Of a DNA stretch of 64,000 bases, positions 10,053 through 18,942 are shown in pieces; the stretch's first letter is position 1, and every line of letters begins with the position of its first letter. Source of the stretch: CAVWXT01 sp963759115. Lineage in GTDB: Bacteria; Planctomycetota; Planctomycetia; Pirellulales; Thermoguttaceae. The stretch lies in NCBI GenBank assembly GCA_963759115.1, contig CAVWXT010000005.1, forward strand, positions 372,001-436,000, given 5' to 3'. The translations under genes and the position numbers were made by a program. The notes under the pieces are model-generated. The model saw only the letters and a list, made by a program, of their open reading frames with translations. It did not search any database and was not told where the DNA came from.

Positions 10053-10164
10053 ATTTCGTTCCATGAGGTCGTTCTTCGACCGGTTCTAAAGTCCATCCCG
10101 GCCGTCGCCCGATTCCCCACGATGCAGCCATCGACGGAAAATCACCACGGGAAAGCTGCGCATA

Positions 10165-10764
10165 ATGGAAAAACGGGGAGAACAAGGGGGGCTCGTGGGA
10201 ACTACTGACACTAAGTCCAAGTCTGCTCTCGGGTTTCTGACAGTCGTACAGCACCAGCAGTACGGCCTGTTCGGCGGCTACCTGGTTCTGAACACGGCCG
10301 GCCGGCCTTTGGAGTTCCACTGTACGGCCCCGATCAAGCCGAATCGGGCCCAGGAAATCCTCTATGGCCCGACGCTGGAGTCGTTTCTCTACGGCGAACA
10401 AATCGGTCAGACGCTGCTGAACCAGGCGAGTACGCCCCCCCTCTTGGTTTGCACCGACCAGGCGCCGGCCCTGGCTGCCCGAGACCATGCGTCGCCGCCG
10501 CTGGTGCTCGTCCTTCCGCCCGAGGACGGCATCTCGGAGGAACCCGCGAACCGGTTTTTTCGGGTGGACGCTGCCCACCGCGGCGGGCCGCGGCTGGCCA
10601 TCTTCCAGCTTGGCCGGAACCGTCTGGCCCTGCCCGAACAGGCCACCGAAGACCGCCGGCTGATTACCGAACGGCTGGCCGACCTGGCCGAATCGTTCGA
10701 CCTGTCCGAGCCGTTCCAGCGTATCCGCGAGGCCATCGAGGAAGCGCAACAGGCCGTGCGATGA
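10165..10764 (+). CDS. Conserved hypothetical protein coupled to SNF2 helicase
   Basis: 199 residues with no recognised domain. The N-terminal half looks like an alpha/beta fold (ALGFLTVVQHQQYGLFGGYL, NTAGRPLEFHC), with a conserved-looking PNRAQEILYGPTLESFLYGE segment, then a C-terminal helical tail. No signal peptide is visible. Its stop overlaps the start of the helicase gene as ATGA, so the two should be translated together and may act together. The role is unknown; possibilities are a regulator or substrate adaptor of the helicase. It begins about 100 bp downstream of the right end of the ISL3 element. Confidence 0.75.
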   Translation: MEKRGEQGGLVGTTDTKSKSALGFLTVVQHQQYGLFGGYLVLNTAGRPLEFHCTAPIKPNRAQEILYGPTLESFLYGEQIGQTLLNQASTPPLLVCTDQAPALAARDHASPPLVLVLPPEDGISEEPANRFFRVDAAHRGGPRLAIFQLGRNRLALPEQATEDRRLITERLADLAESFDLSEPFQRIREAIEEAQQAVR

Positions 10765-12468
10765 CGATTCATTGGCGTGCCCCCTCCCCGCCGGCGATAA
10801 CGCGCATCGACGTGCGGATCGAGGCGTCGCTGTTGCCGGTCCCGTGGAACGAACAGCTTTCGCCGGCCGTTCTGCGCGTCGTGTCGATCCCCATTGCGCC
10901 GCCGGCCGTGTCGGTGCGCAGGCTTCGCGTTCCCGGAGCCGGCAGAACTTCCCGCGGCCGACGTCGGCCGGGCGGGCGCTAAGCCCGCAGGACAACCGTT
11001 GCCGCCGACGCCGCACGGCGCCACCCGCATCAAACCGCCGGGCGACATGGTCAAGCTCGTCGATCGGTTGCACTACCTCTTGCAGCCTTCGCTGGAATCC
11101 TTGCTGGCCGAAAGCTCGCTCATGTTCCCGTTTCGTCCCTTTCCTTTTCAGTTCGAAGGCGTAGCGTTCCTCTATCCGCGGCAGGCGGCGATCCTGGCCG
11201 ATGAGATGGGACTGGGCAAGACAATGCAGGCGATCACCGCCATCCGGCTCCTGTTGCGCCACGGCGAGGTGCAAAGCGTGCTGCTGGTGTGCCCCAAGCC
11301 GCTGGTGACCAACTGGCAGCGGGAGTTCGCCGTCTGGGCGCCGGAAGTGCCGATGATGACCGTCGAGGGCGATCGGGCCAAGCGCGGGTGGCAATGGTCG
11401 CTGCCCAATGTCCCCTTGCGCATCGCCAACTACGAACTGCTGCTGCGCGATCGGGAACTGTTGGTCGACCGATCGTTCGACCTCATGGTGCTCGACGAAT
11501 CGCAGCGGATCAAGAACCGCGCGAGTTCCACAAGCGAGGTCGTTCGCTCGATCTCCCGCAAACGCAACTGGGCGCTGACCGGCACGCCGGTCGAAAACAG
11601 CGCCGACAACTTGCTGGGGATCTTCGAGTTTCTCGCGCCGGGCTTTCTTTCGCCCGAGATGAAACCCCGCAGCCTCGGCCGGACCGTCCGCGACTACGTG
11701 CTGCGGCGCACCAAGGACCAGGTCTTGAGCGACCTGCCGCCGAAGCTGATCCACGACGAGCCGCTGGATCTCACGCCCGAACAACGCGAGGCCTACCGCT
11801 TGGCCGAAGACGAGGGCGTGGTGCACCTGGCCGAATTCGGCGCCGCGGCCACGATCCGGCACGTCTTCGAGCTGGTGCTGCGGCTGAAACAGATCTGCAA
11901 CTTCGACCCGGCCACCGAAGCCAGCGCCAAACTCGAACGCCTCGACGCCGACCTGGAAGAAGTTGCCGCGAGCGGCCGGAAAGCGCTGGTGTTCAGCCAA
12001 TGGGTCGGCACGCTCAAGCGGTTGGCCCGGCATCTCGAACGGTTCGGCCCCCTGGAATATCACGGCCAGATTCCGCAGGGCCGCCGCGATGCCGTCATCC
12101 GGCGTTTCCGCGACAACCGCTCGAAACACGTGCTGTTGATCAGCTACGGCGCCGGCGGCGTGGGGCTGAATCTCCAGTTCGTCAACTACGTGTTTCTCTT
12201 CGACCGCTGGTGGAACCCGGCCGTCGAGGACCAGGCGATCAATCGGGCCCATCGCATCGGCGTGGACGGGCCGGTCACGGTCAATCGCTTCCTCATGCTC
12301 GATACGATCGAAGAGCGGATCGACCGCATCCTGGAGGAGAAACGCGAACTGTTCGAGGTGATCTTCTCCGGCGCCGAAGGCCGCCGCAAGTTGGGGCTGT
12401 CGCAGGAAGAACTGTTTGGGCTGTTCCAACTCAAGTATCCCGCCGCGCCGATCGACGTGGCGGCGTAG
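10761..12468 (+). CDS. SNF2-family DNA-dependent ATPase/helicase (frameshifted)
   Basis: About 568 residues. It starts MTIHWRAPSPPAITRIDV in one frame and continues after a break near 10,915 (PEPAELPAADVG). The helicase core is complete: DEMGLGKT (motif I), SVLLVCPKPLVTNW (Ia), LMVLDESQRIKN (II, DESQ instead of DEAH), ALTGTPVEN (III), ALVFSQW (IV), SYGAGGVGLNLQ (V) and INRAHRIGVDGPV (VI). This is the bacterial Rad54/HepA-like single-polypeptide type that translocates on duplex DNA to remodel bound protein. The N-terminal 130 residues are not recognised. Its start overlaps the preceding gene (ATGA). A cluster of short GC hairpins follows the stop. Confidence 0.9.
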
Positions 12469-12507
12469 GCCGTCGCTCAGTTCCGCTGAAGTAGCATTTG
12501 ACTGCTC

Positions 12508-12600
12508 GCCCCGAAGGGGCTGGATGAACCCGAGGGCCTTCGGCCCAGGAATCGCTTGACTCACTCGATCCCGACATCCCCGGCCGCCCCTTTGGGGGCA
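12508..12600. repeat. Cluster of small GC hairpins after SNF2 gene
   Basis: Three short stems in a row: GCCCC-GAA-GGGGC (12508-12520), GGGCC-TTC-GGCCC (12533-12545) and CCCC-TTT-GGGG (about 12587-12597). They lie just downstream of the helicase stop. They may serve as a transcript end or be another short palindromic repeat; no T-run follows, so a classic terminator is not supported. Confidence 0.5.
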
Positions 12601-12746
12601 CTTCACTGAGCGGTCGCGTGAACAAGGCGTCCCGAGCTCAGGCAAATTGTAGCGTCATTGCTATTGCCCGTTTCGCGGAATTTCGCTACAAGCTGGCCGC
12701 AATCGGCGTTCCCCTAATGTTGGCGGTTGCCAGGAGGCATGTGCTG

Positions 12747-13043
12747 ATGAGCCGAGTCTGCCTATCCGTTGTGGTGATGCTGGCATTGCTGGCATCGGTT
12801 TTTGTCCAGCCGGCGAACGCGTCGGCGCTCGATCCCGCCACGGTGAAAGCGGCCCTGCGTACCGCCACGCCCGAAGAAGACCGCTTCGTCGACAAGGTGC
12901 TGATGAGGGTGGACCAAGGGACCCTGCCGCTGGAGTTGGTCGAAACCACGTTCTTGTGGGCGCAGAAGAAGCCGCGCCACAAGTTCCAGTATTTCAAAGC
13001 CGGTCTGATCGTGCGGGCGAAGGACGCGGGAATCAAGATGTAG
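12747..13043 (+). CDS. Small exported protein
   Basis: 98 residues. AGGAGG at 12732-12737 sits 9 bases before ATG 12747, so I prefer this start over the upstream ATG. MSRVCLSVVVMLALLASV-FVQPANA is a clear signal peptide. The mature part of about 72 residues is charged and helical (ATPEEDRFVDKVLMRVDQG, WAQKKPRHKFQYFKAG). No cysteine pair or lipobox is evident. It stands alone between the helicase gene and the convergent AMMECR1-Memo gene. Function unknown. Confidence 0.7.
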   Translation: MSRVCLSVVVMLALLASVFVQPANASALDPATVKAALRTATPEEDRFVDKVLMRVDQGTLPLELVETTFLWAQKKPRHKFQYFKAGLIVRAKDAGIKM

Positions 13044-13051
13044 GGTCGCTC

Positions 13052-14497
13052 CTACCCGAACAGCAAGCCCGCATAGCCGACGACGCGGCGGGTGTCGCCG
13101 CTGGCCTCGGCGCTGGTGGCATAGCCCACCGACTCGCAGCGGTTCAGGCAGCCCAGCCACCGCAGCGTCTCCATCACTACTACGCACGGGGCCATGCCGC
13201 ACATGCTGATGCGGTTTCCCCGCACCGTCTCGTAGACGGCCTCCGGGTCGAGCGTCGAAATGGCATCCAACGCAAGGCGATCCAACCGGCGAGTCTGCTC
13301 GTCGTCGGCGAAATGGTTCATGTCGCTGGAAACGACCAGCAGCGGACGTTCGGCCATGTCGCGCAGCACGACCGACATCGCCACGCCGAAGCGGAGCAAC
13401 TCCGGCAGCGGAGAATCGCCCACCGTGATCCCCACGACGCGGACCTGCGGCGCCGCCTGCGCCAACAGGGGCAACTGCACCTCGATGGCGTGTTCCTCGC
13501 GATGGGCCGCCGCGTCAAGTTCCAGCCCTTCCACGCCGGCCGCCAGCCGCGCGGCCAACTCCGGATCGGAGGCCAGCTCGCCGCCGGGGAAGAGCCACCG
13601 CCGGTGCGGCGCTACGGCCCAGCGGGCGCCATGCGGCCGGTGCTTCGGGCAAAGGACGATCACTTGGGAAGGAATCGTTACGCGGCTGAAGACCGCCGCC
13701 GCGAGCCGGCCCGAATACATCCAACCTGCGTGCGGCACCATCGCTCCCGACCACCGTTGGGGCGTCGCCGGCGCTGCCGTGGCGAACAGCTTGTCGACCG
13801 TCTCCCGCACCTCGCGGGGGTTTTGGGGATAGAAACCGCCGGCCACGGCGGGGGGCCGATCCTCGGGCACTTCGAGATCCAGCCGGCCACGGATCGCATC
13901 GCCCTCAAACACCTGCAAGTGGGTATCGTCGTCCTTCCAGGCGTCGATCGGCAGGCCCGCCTTGATGCAGACTTGCTGCAAAAACGCCCGGGCGTCGAGG
14001 TGATGGTCGACGGCCACGCCGGGCAGCAGCAAACCGCGAGCGGCGCCGCGGCCGATCTGCACGCCGTGCTTGCCGATCTGCACCGCCTGCACGCGATCTT
14101 CGCCGCGGGCCGACACCGGCCGCGGCCCCCACAGAATCCACACGTCCACGTCGAGATCGGCCAGTTCGGAGGATGCGATGGGTGGGAAGCGGGGATCATC
14201 GGTCGCTGCCCGGTCGGCCGCACAGTCCAGCGCCTGGCACAGCGGCACCGACGCCCCGATATGTCCGCAGCAGGATCGCAAGTGGCCCGCTCGCTTCAGG
14301 CTGACGAACGCCCCGTAGACGGGCGTGTCGGCCACGTCGCCCAGCAGGCGACGGGTGGATTCGGCCGGCTCGCGCCGCACGGCCGCCACGACGCGGCGGC
14401 CCGCCGCGCGAAAGATCGTTGCCTCATGCTCTTTACTGAGCGCCGGCCGCGGCGTGTCGTCGGCCGCTTCGGGCGGTTGGGGCGATGAGCAGTCCAT
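13052..14497 (-). CDS. AMMECR1-Memo fusion (AmmeMemoRadiSam proteins A and B)
   Basis: 481 residues; AGGAGG lies 7 bases before the ATG. The N-terminal 190 residues are an AMMECR1 domain, with the signature around GAFVSLKRAGHLRSCCGHIG. The rest is a Memo-family domain related to class III extradiol dioxygenases: AVAGGFYP, MVPHAGWMYSG, VIVLCPKHR, EEHAIEVQLPLL and VVSSDMNHF carry the usual His/Asp/Glu positions of that pocket. With the radical SAM gene just upstream it makes up an AmmeMemoRadiSam system; in many genomes A and B are separate, here they are one polypeptide. The substrate of the system is not established to my knowledge. The gene is intact, with no frame break. Confidence 0.93.
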   Translation of the reverse strand: MDCSSPQPPEAADDTPRPALSKEHEATIFRAAGRRVVAAVRREPAESTRRLLGDVADTPVYGAFVSLKRAGHLRSCCGHIGASVPLCQALDCAADRAATDDPRFPPIASSELADLDVDVWILWGPRPVSARGEDRVQAVQIGKHGVQIGRGAARGLLLPGVAVDHHLDARAFLQQVCIKAGLPIDAWKDDDTHLQVFEGDAIRGRLDLEVPEDRPPAVAGGFYPQNPREVRETVDKLFATAAPATPQRWSGAMVPHAGWMYSGRLAAAVFSRVTIPSQVIVLCPKHRPHGARWAVAPHRRWLFPGGELASDPELAARLAAGVEGLELDAAAHREEHAIEVQLPLLAQAAPQVRVVGITVGDSPLPELLRFGVAMSVVLRDMAERPLLVVSSDMNHFADDEQTRRLDRLALDAISTLDPEAVYETVRGNRISMCGMAPCVVVMETLRWLGCLNRCESVGYATSAEASGDTRRVVGYAGLLFG

Positions 14498-14597
14498 TGT
14501 TGAACCTCCTTGCAAATGCGAGTCAACAATTCTACCTCGTTCCCACGCCCTGCGCAAGAACGCATCCGAGGACGCTCCGCGGTTGTGAGTCTCTCTT

Positions 14598-14668
14598 GTG
14601 GGAGGCGACTCCAGTCGCCGAATTGTCCGTGTTTCGCCGCACGATCGGCGACTGGAGTCGCCTCCTAC
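14598..14668. repeat. REPIN-like inverted hairpin pair (GTAG head)
   Basis: The left arm at 14598-14621 begins GTGGGAGGCGACTCCAGTCG; the right arm, read from 14668 on the minus strand, begins GTAGGAGGCGACTCCAGTCG. The two arms match in all but one position over 24 bp and are separated by 23 bp. Each arm folds on itself (GGCGACT-CC-AGTCGCC). It lies between the AMMECR1-Memo gene and the radical SAM gene of the same system. Confidence 0.85.
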
Positions 14669-14710
14669 AGCGATTTCCTGCAAAATTCACAGCTTCTCCG
14701 AGTCCAACTT

Positions 14711-14822
14711 ATTCGCGCTCCTATGCAGAGCATGGAAACGCGAGGTGTCTTTCAATCCTCAACCGGCAATCTTGATTCGCGCTCCTATGCAGAGCATGGA
14801 AACGCGAGGTGTCTTTCAATCC

Positions 14823-14838
<16 letters not shown>
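14711..14838. repeat. Perfect 64-bp tandem duplication
   Basis: Two identical 64-bp units at 14711-14774 and 14775-14838. The last 16 bp of the second unit are the final codons and stop of the radical SAM gene, so the unit is a duplication across that gene's 3' end. Each unit contains CTTTCAATCC, which resembles the end of some CRISPR repeats, but only two identical units exist and no variable spacers are present. Confidence 0.85.
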
Positions 14839-15938
<1,100 letters not shown>

Positions 15939-16025
15939 GACAGAACCCCCCGATTCGTCCCCCGGCTCTAAGATACCAATTTCGCCATCCCAAGGGAATC
16001 ATGCTGGAGGGGTGTCGCCGGTCGG

Positions 16026-17003
16026 CTACTGCTTCCCCTTGCGGCTTTCCTGGAGCTTCTGGAACCACGCCATTGCCGCCTCGGGCAAGATCTCGTGCCC
16101 GCCTTGGAAGACGGTCACAGCGGCGTTGCCCGAAGTCCTCCGAAAAACCGGCCGGCTCTGGCCGTAACTCGGATCGGAAATGGGTTCTTTCAGGTGGGGC
16201 GGGACGGCTGCCTTTTCGACGAACAGCCGGACGTCGTTTTCCGAGAGTCGGCCTTTGGGGTCGGCCAACTCATTGAACGCATGGAGCGAGTGGCTAATGG
16301 GGACGAGCGTGTCGCCAATGCCCGCATTGATGTGTACGGGCAGGCCCTTGGCGTTGGCAAGATAGGTCAGCGGCGAGCGTTTTCGGCACTCCTCGTCAAC
16401 CTGGGCGTTTTGACCGGGCACACCGCCGCACGACTTGACGATGTCCTGGCAGTAATTCCGGTTCCCGTTCTTTTCGGACTCGAAGTACCATGCCTTCAGG
16501 TCGGAGAGGGGCACCCAGGCCGACACGGCGGACCACGCCTCGGGATGGCGGCCGGCCATCAAGAGCGAGGCATAGCCACCGCCGGACGTACCCACCAGAT
16601 AGACGGCCGCGGGGTCGATCTTGGCCGCCCGCTTGGCATACTCGACCGCGCTGAGGATATCTTTCACGACGAGTTCCGAGCAGGTGGCCTCCGGCCGCAC
16701 GTTGGGCCCGCGGAAGTTCGGATGGATGTACGCCCAGCCGTGTTTGAGACACCACTCTTCAATTCCCTTGTGGAAATCCTGCTTGTAGTCGCCGCCCCAG
16801 GTGTGCAGTGCGACCACCAGCGGCACGGCCTCTTTGCTGTCGGGGGCAAAGAACATCGCCGGCTGCTGCGAGTTGTCGGCGGAACTGGGGTAGGTGATCT
16901 CCTTGAGCGATTGGCAGTCGGCCGACAAGGGCACGAGAATCAGGAAGGCGAGTGTGAATAGTCCGATTCGCATACTTGTCGCCTGACTTGGTACCTTGAA
17001 CAT
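16026..17003 (-). CDS. Secreted alpha/beta-hydrolase (prolyl-oligopeptidase/esterase-like)
   Basis: 325 residues. GGAGG is 8 bases before ATG 17003; MRIGLFTLAFLILVPLSADC forms the signal peptide core. The alpha/beta-hydrolase landmarks are VALHTWGGDY (oxyanion region), YLVGTSGGGYASLL (Ser nucleophile in GTSGG), NAGIGDTLVP (Asp region) and FQGGHEILP (His). It probably cleaves an ester or short peptide outside the cytoplasm; the substrate is unknown. The start overlaps the end of the YcxB-like gene by 64 bp on the same strand. Confidence 0.88.
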   Translation of the reverse strand: MFKVPSQATSMRIGLFTLAFLILVPLSADCQSLKEITYPSSADNSQQPAMFFAPDSKEAVPLVVALHTWGGDYKQDFHKGIEEWCLKHGWAYIHPNFRGPNVRPEATCSELVVKDILSAVEYAKRAAKIDPAAVYLVGTSGGGYASLLMAGRHPEAWSAVSAWVPLSDLKAWYFESEKNGNRNYCQDIVKSCGGVPGQNAQVDEECRKRSPLTYLANAKGLPVHINAGIGDTLVPISHSLHAFNELADPKGRLSENDVRLFVEKAAVPPHLKEPISDPSYGQSRPVFRRTSGNAAVTVFQGGHEILPEAAMAWFQKLQESRKGKQ

Positions 17004-17605
17004 TGTGTGTAACCTCCGGGTCGAACCGCCGTCTCTAACGGATCGGACCGACCACCTGACACGATTGTTAGTCGCGCAGTTGCATGGGATCCCGGAATGT
17101 GCTGACCAACGAGCGATCGGAACGCCGACAACTGTGCAACATCCTCAAATACGCGCTTCGGGATGACCGTGTACATCCAGCCACCATAGATGAGCAGTAT
17201 TACGGATTCGTCTTCCAAGATGCGATTGTAGTGCGTCCAGGCGATACTGGAGTCAATGGACCTCGTCCTAAAATGGATTCCATTGTCGGACACGATCAGG
17301 TGGTACGTTTCGAGAAATTTCGGGTTACGGCGGAAAAAGAGCCAAACGCGTAGACGGCGGGGAGACAGCCAATTGAACCATTCGGCAAGCGAAAGCGGGA
17401 ACCAGATCAAGGTCCACCAACGGAACCCAACGAGTGAGACGCACGCGATGCCGAATAGCAAGAGAATCGTGGCCACGACCTTGTCACATTTCGACCAGAA
17501 TGTCGATTTGTAGTAAAGGCGATCGGCCGCAACGTGATCGGCCAACTCGTTGTCGAAATCGAGTGTTAGGGGATTGCTCGGGACTGTCTCGTGTGCGCCC
17601 AACAT
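16940..17605 (-). CDS. YcxB-like membrane protein
   Basis: About 221 residues from ATG 17605 (AGAAGG 7 bases upstream). Two adjacent hydrophobic segments (VVATILLLFGIACVSLVGF and WWTLIWFPLSLAEWF) are followed by a beta-rich domain with HLIVSDNGIHFRTRS and WTHYNRILEDES, the pattern of the YcxB-like family (PF14317). The last 50 residues (after QHIPGSHATARLT) look unlike the family and overlap the start of the hydrolase gene, so the real end may be earlier and shifted by an indel. Function unknown. It lies between bioF and the hydrolase. Confidence 0.7.
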   Translation of the reverse strand: MLGAHETVPSNPLTLDFDNELADHVAADRLYYKSTFWSKCDKVVATILLLFGIACVSLVGFRWWTLIWFPLSLAEWFNWLSPRRLRVWLFFRRNPKFLETYHLIVSDNGIHFRTRSIDSSIAWTHYNRILEDESVILLIYGGWMYTVIPKRVFEDVAQLSAFRSLVGQHIPGSHATARLTIVSGGRSDPLETAVRPGGYTQCSRYQVRRQVCESDYSHSPS

Positions 17606-17664
17606 GATGCAGCCTTCTTTCTCCACCTTATGGGAATTATGCCGCGGTCGTCTCCCCTGCTATC

Positions 17665-18822
17665 CTACTCCTGCGATCCCAGCGCCGCCAAGAGCACCGT
17701 AATCATCTCCTCCGTGTGCCCGACAGTCAGGCTGATCCGTAGACAGGCTTCGCCCTCCGGCACAGTCGGTGGGCGAATGGCCGGCACTAAGAACCCGCGA
17801 TCGCACAATTGGGCCGATAGTTGCATCGCGCGGACAGGATCGCCCACGACTAACGGGATGATCTGGCTGGCGGACGCGCCGATGTTCCAGCCCTGATGGA
17901 CGAGTTCCCTGCGCAACTCTTGGGCCCGAGCGAGCAATTGTTGTCGGCGATGCGCTTCTTGGCGGACGATGTCGAGTGCGGCCAAGGCCGCGGCAGCCGC
18001 AGCGGCCGGGCCGGCCGTTGAGAAAACATACGGCCGGGCACGATTCACCAGCCATTCCACCAGCGACCGGCTGCCGGCCACGAATCCGCCCACGCAACCC
18101 AGCGCCTTGCTGAGCGTGCCGATGCGGACGTGGATGCGGTCTTCGACGCCCAAATGCTCGGCCACGCCCCGGCCGCGCTCGCCAAAGACGCCCGTCGCGT
18201 GGGCTTCGTCCACCAGCAGCATCGCCTCGTGACGCTCGGCCAGTTCGGCCAACTCGGCCAAGGGGGCCAGATCTCCGTCCATGCTGAACAGGGCATCGGT
18301 AACCACGAGCCGTCGTCGGTATTTGTGCGGCTCGGCGAGCAGCGACGCCAGGCGTTGGCAGTCGCCATGTGGGTAGACGCGGACGTCGGCCCGCGAGAGC
18401 CGGCAGCCGTCCAGCAGGCTGGCGTGGTTCTTGCGATCGCAGTAGACGACGTCGCCAGGCCCGACGAGGGCGGCGATCGTGCCGGCGTTGGCGGCGAACC
18501 CGCACGAAAACACCAGCGCGGCCTCGGTCCCTTCGAACTCGGCCAGCCGATCTTCCAATCGCCGCTGCGTGGCGCCGTAGCCGGTGACAAGCGGACTGGC
18601 CCCGCTTCCCCAGCCCTCGCGCTCCAGGGCGTCGGCCACGGCGCGGCCCAGGCGGGGATCGGCGGCCAAGGCGAGATAATCGTTCGAGCCGAAGTTGACG
18701 AGTTGCCGACCCTCGATCGAGAGCCGCGTCGATTGCGGCCCGTCGCGTGCGAGCAGCCGGCGGCGGAGATTCGCACGCTCCAACGCGATCAATTCGTCGT
18801 CGATCCACGACAAGGGATTCAT
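17665..18822 (-). CDS. bioF: 8-amino-7-oxononanoate synthase
   Basis: 385 residues; PLP-dependent enzyme condensing pimeloyl-thioester with alanine in biotin synthesis, in the cytoplasm. Motifs: FGSNDYLALAADP, GSGASPLVTGY, LVFSCGFAANAG, DRKNHASLLDG, LLVDEAHATGVFGERGRG (PLP-binding Asp/His) and TLSKALGCVGG (PLP lysine). AFA-like SASQIIPLVVGD and LRISLTVGHTEEMI complete the fold. The start MNPLSW follows a region with a direct repeat ACCGCAAGCGG at 18830 and about 18863. No other bio gene is adjacent; bioD is 37 kb away. The gene is intact. Related KBL/SPT enzymes share the fold, but the context-free motifs fit BioF best. Confidence 0.9.
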   Translation of the reverse strand: MNPLSWIDDELIALERANLRRRLLARDGPQSTRLSIEGRQLVNFGSNDYLALAADPRLGRAVADALEREGWGSGASPLVTGYGATQRRLEDRLAEFEGTEAALVFSCGFAANAGTIAALVGPGDVVYCDRKNHASLLDGCRLSRADVRVYPHGDCQRLASLLAEPHKYRRRLVVTDALFSMDGDLAPLAELAELAERHEAMLLVDEAHATGVFGERGRGVAEHLGVEDRIHVRIGTLSKALGCVGGFVAGSRSLVEWLVNRARPYVFSTAGPAAAAAAALAALDIVRQEAHRRQQLLARAQELRRELVHQGWNIGASASQIIPLVVGDPVRAMQLSAQLCDRGFLVPAIRPPTVPEGEACLRISLTVGHTEEMITVLLAALGSQE

Positions 18823-18907
18823 GTGCGAGACCGCAAGCGGAAGGAGAATCTCTTTCGTGTGAAACCGCAAGCGGTAGTCAAACTCTCCGCAAGCTCCTGT
18901 CCCCCGT

Positions 18908-18942
18908 CTCTCGACTCTTCACTCTCAACTCTCCACTTCTTT
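18908..18942. repeat. Heptad tandem repeat (CTCTNNA type)
   Basis: Five 7-mers in phase: CTCTCGA, CTCTTCA, CTCTCAA, CTCTCCA and CTTCTTT. The stop codon of the NfeD-type protease gene (minus strand) lies inside the array. I see no opposed arm, unlike most heptad arrays in this window. Confidence 0.65.

Noticed and set aside
10036..12645. 869-codon minus-strand frame opposite the SNF2 helicase
   Set aside because: Shadow of a GC-rich helicase gene; low-complexity Arg/Gly/Pro composition and no domain.
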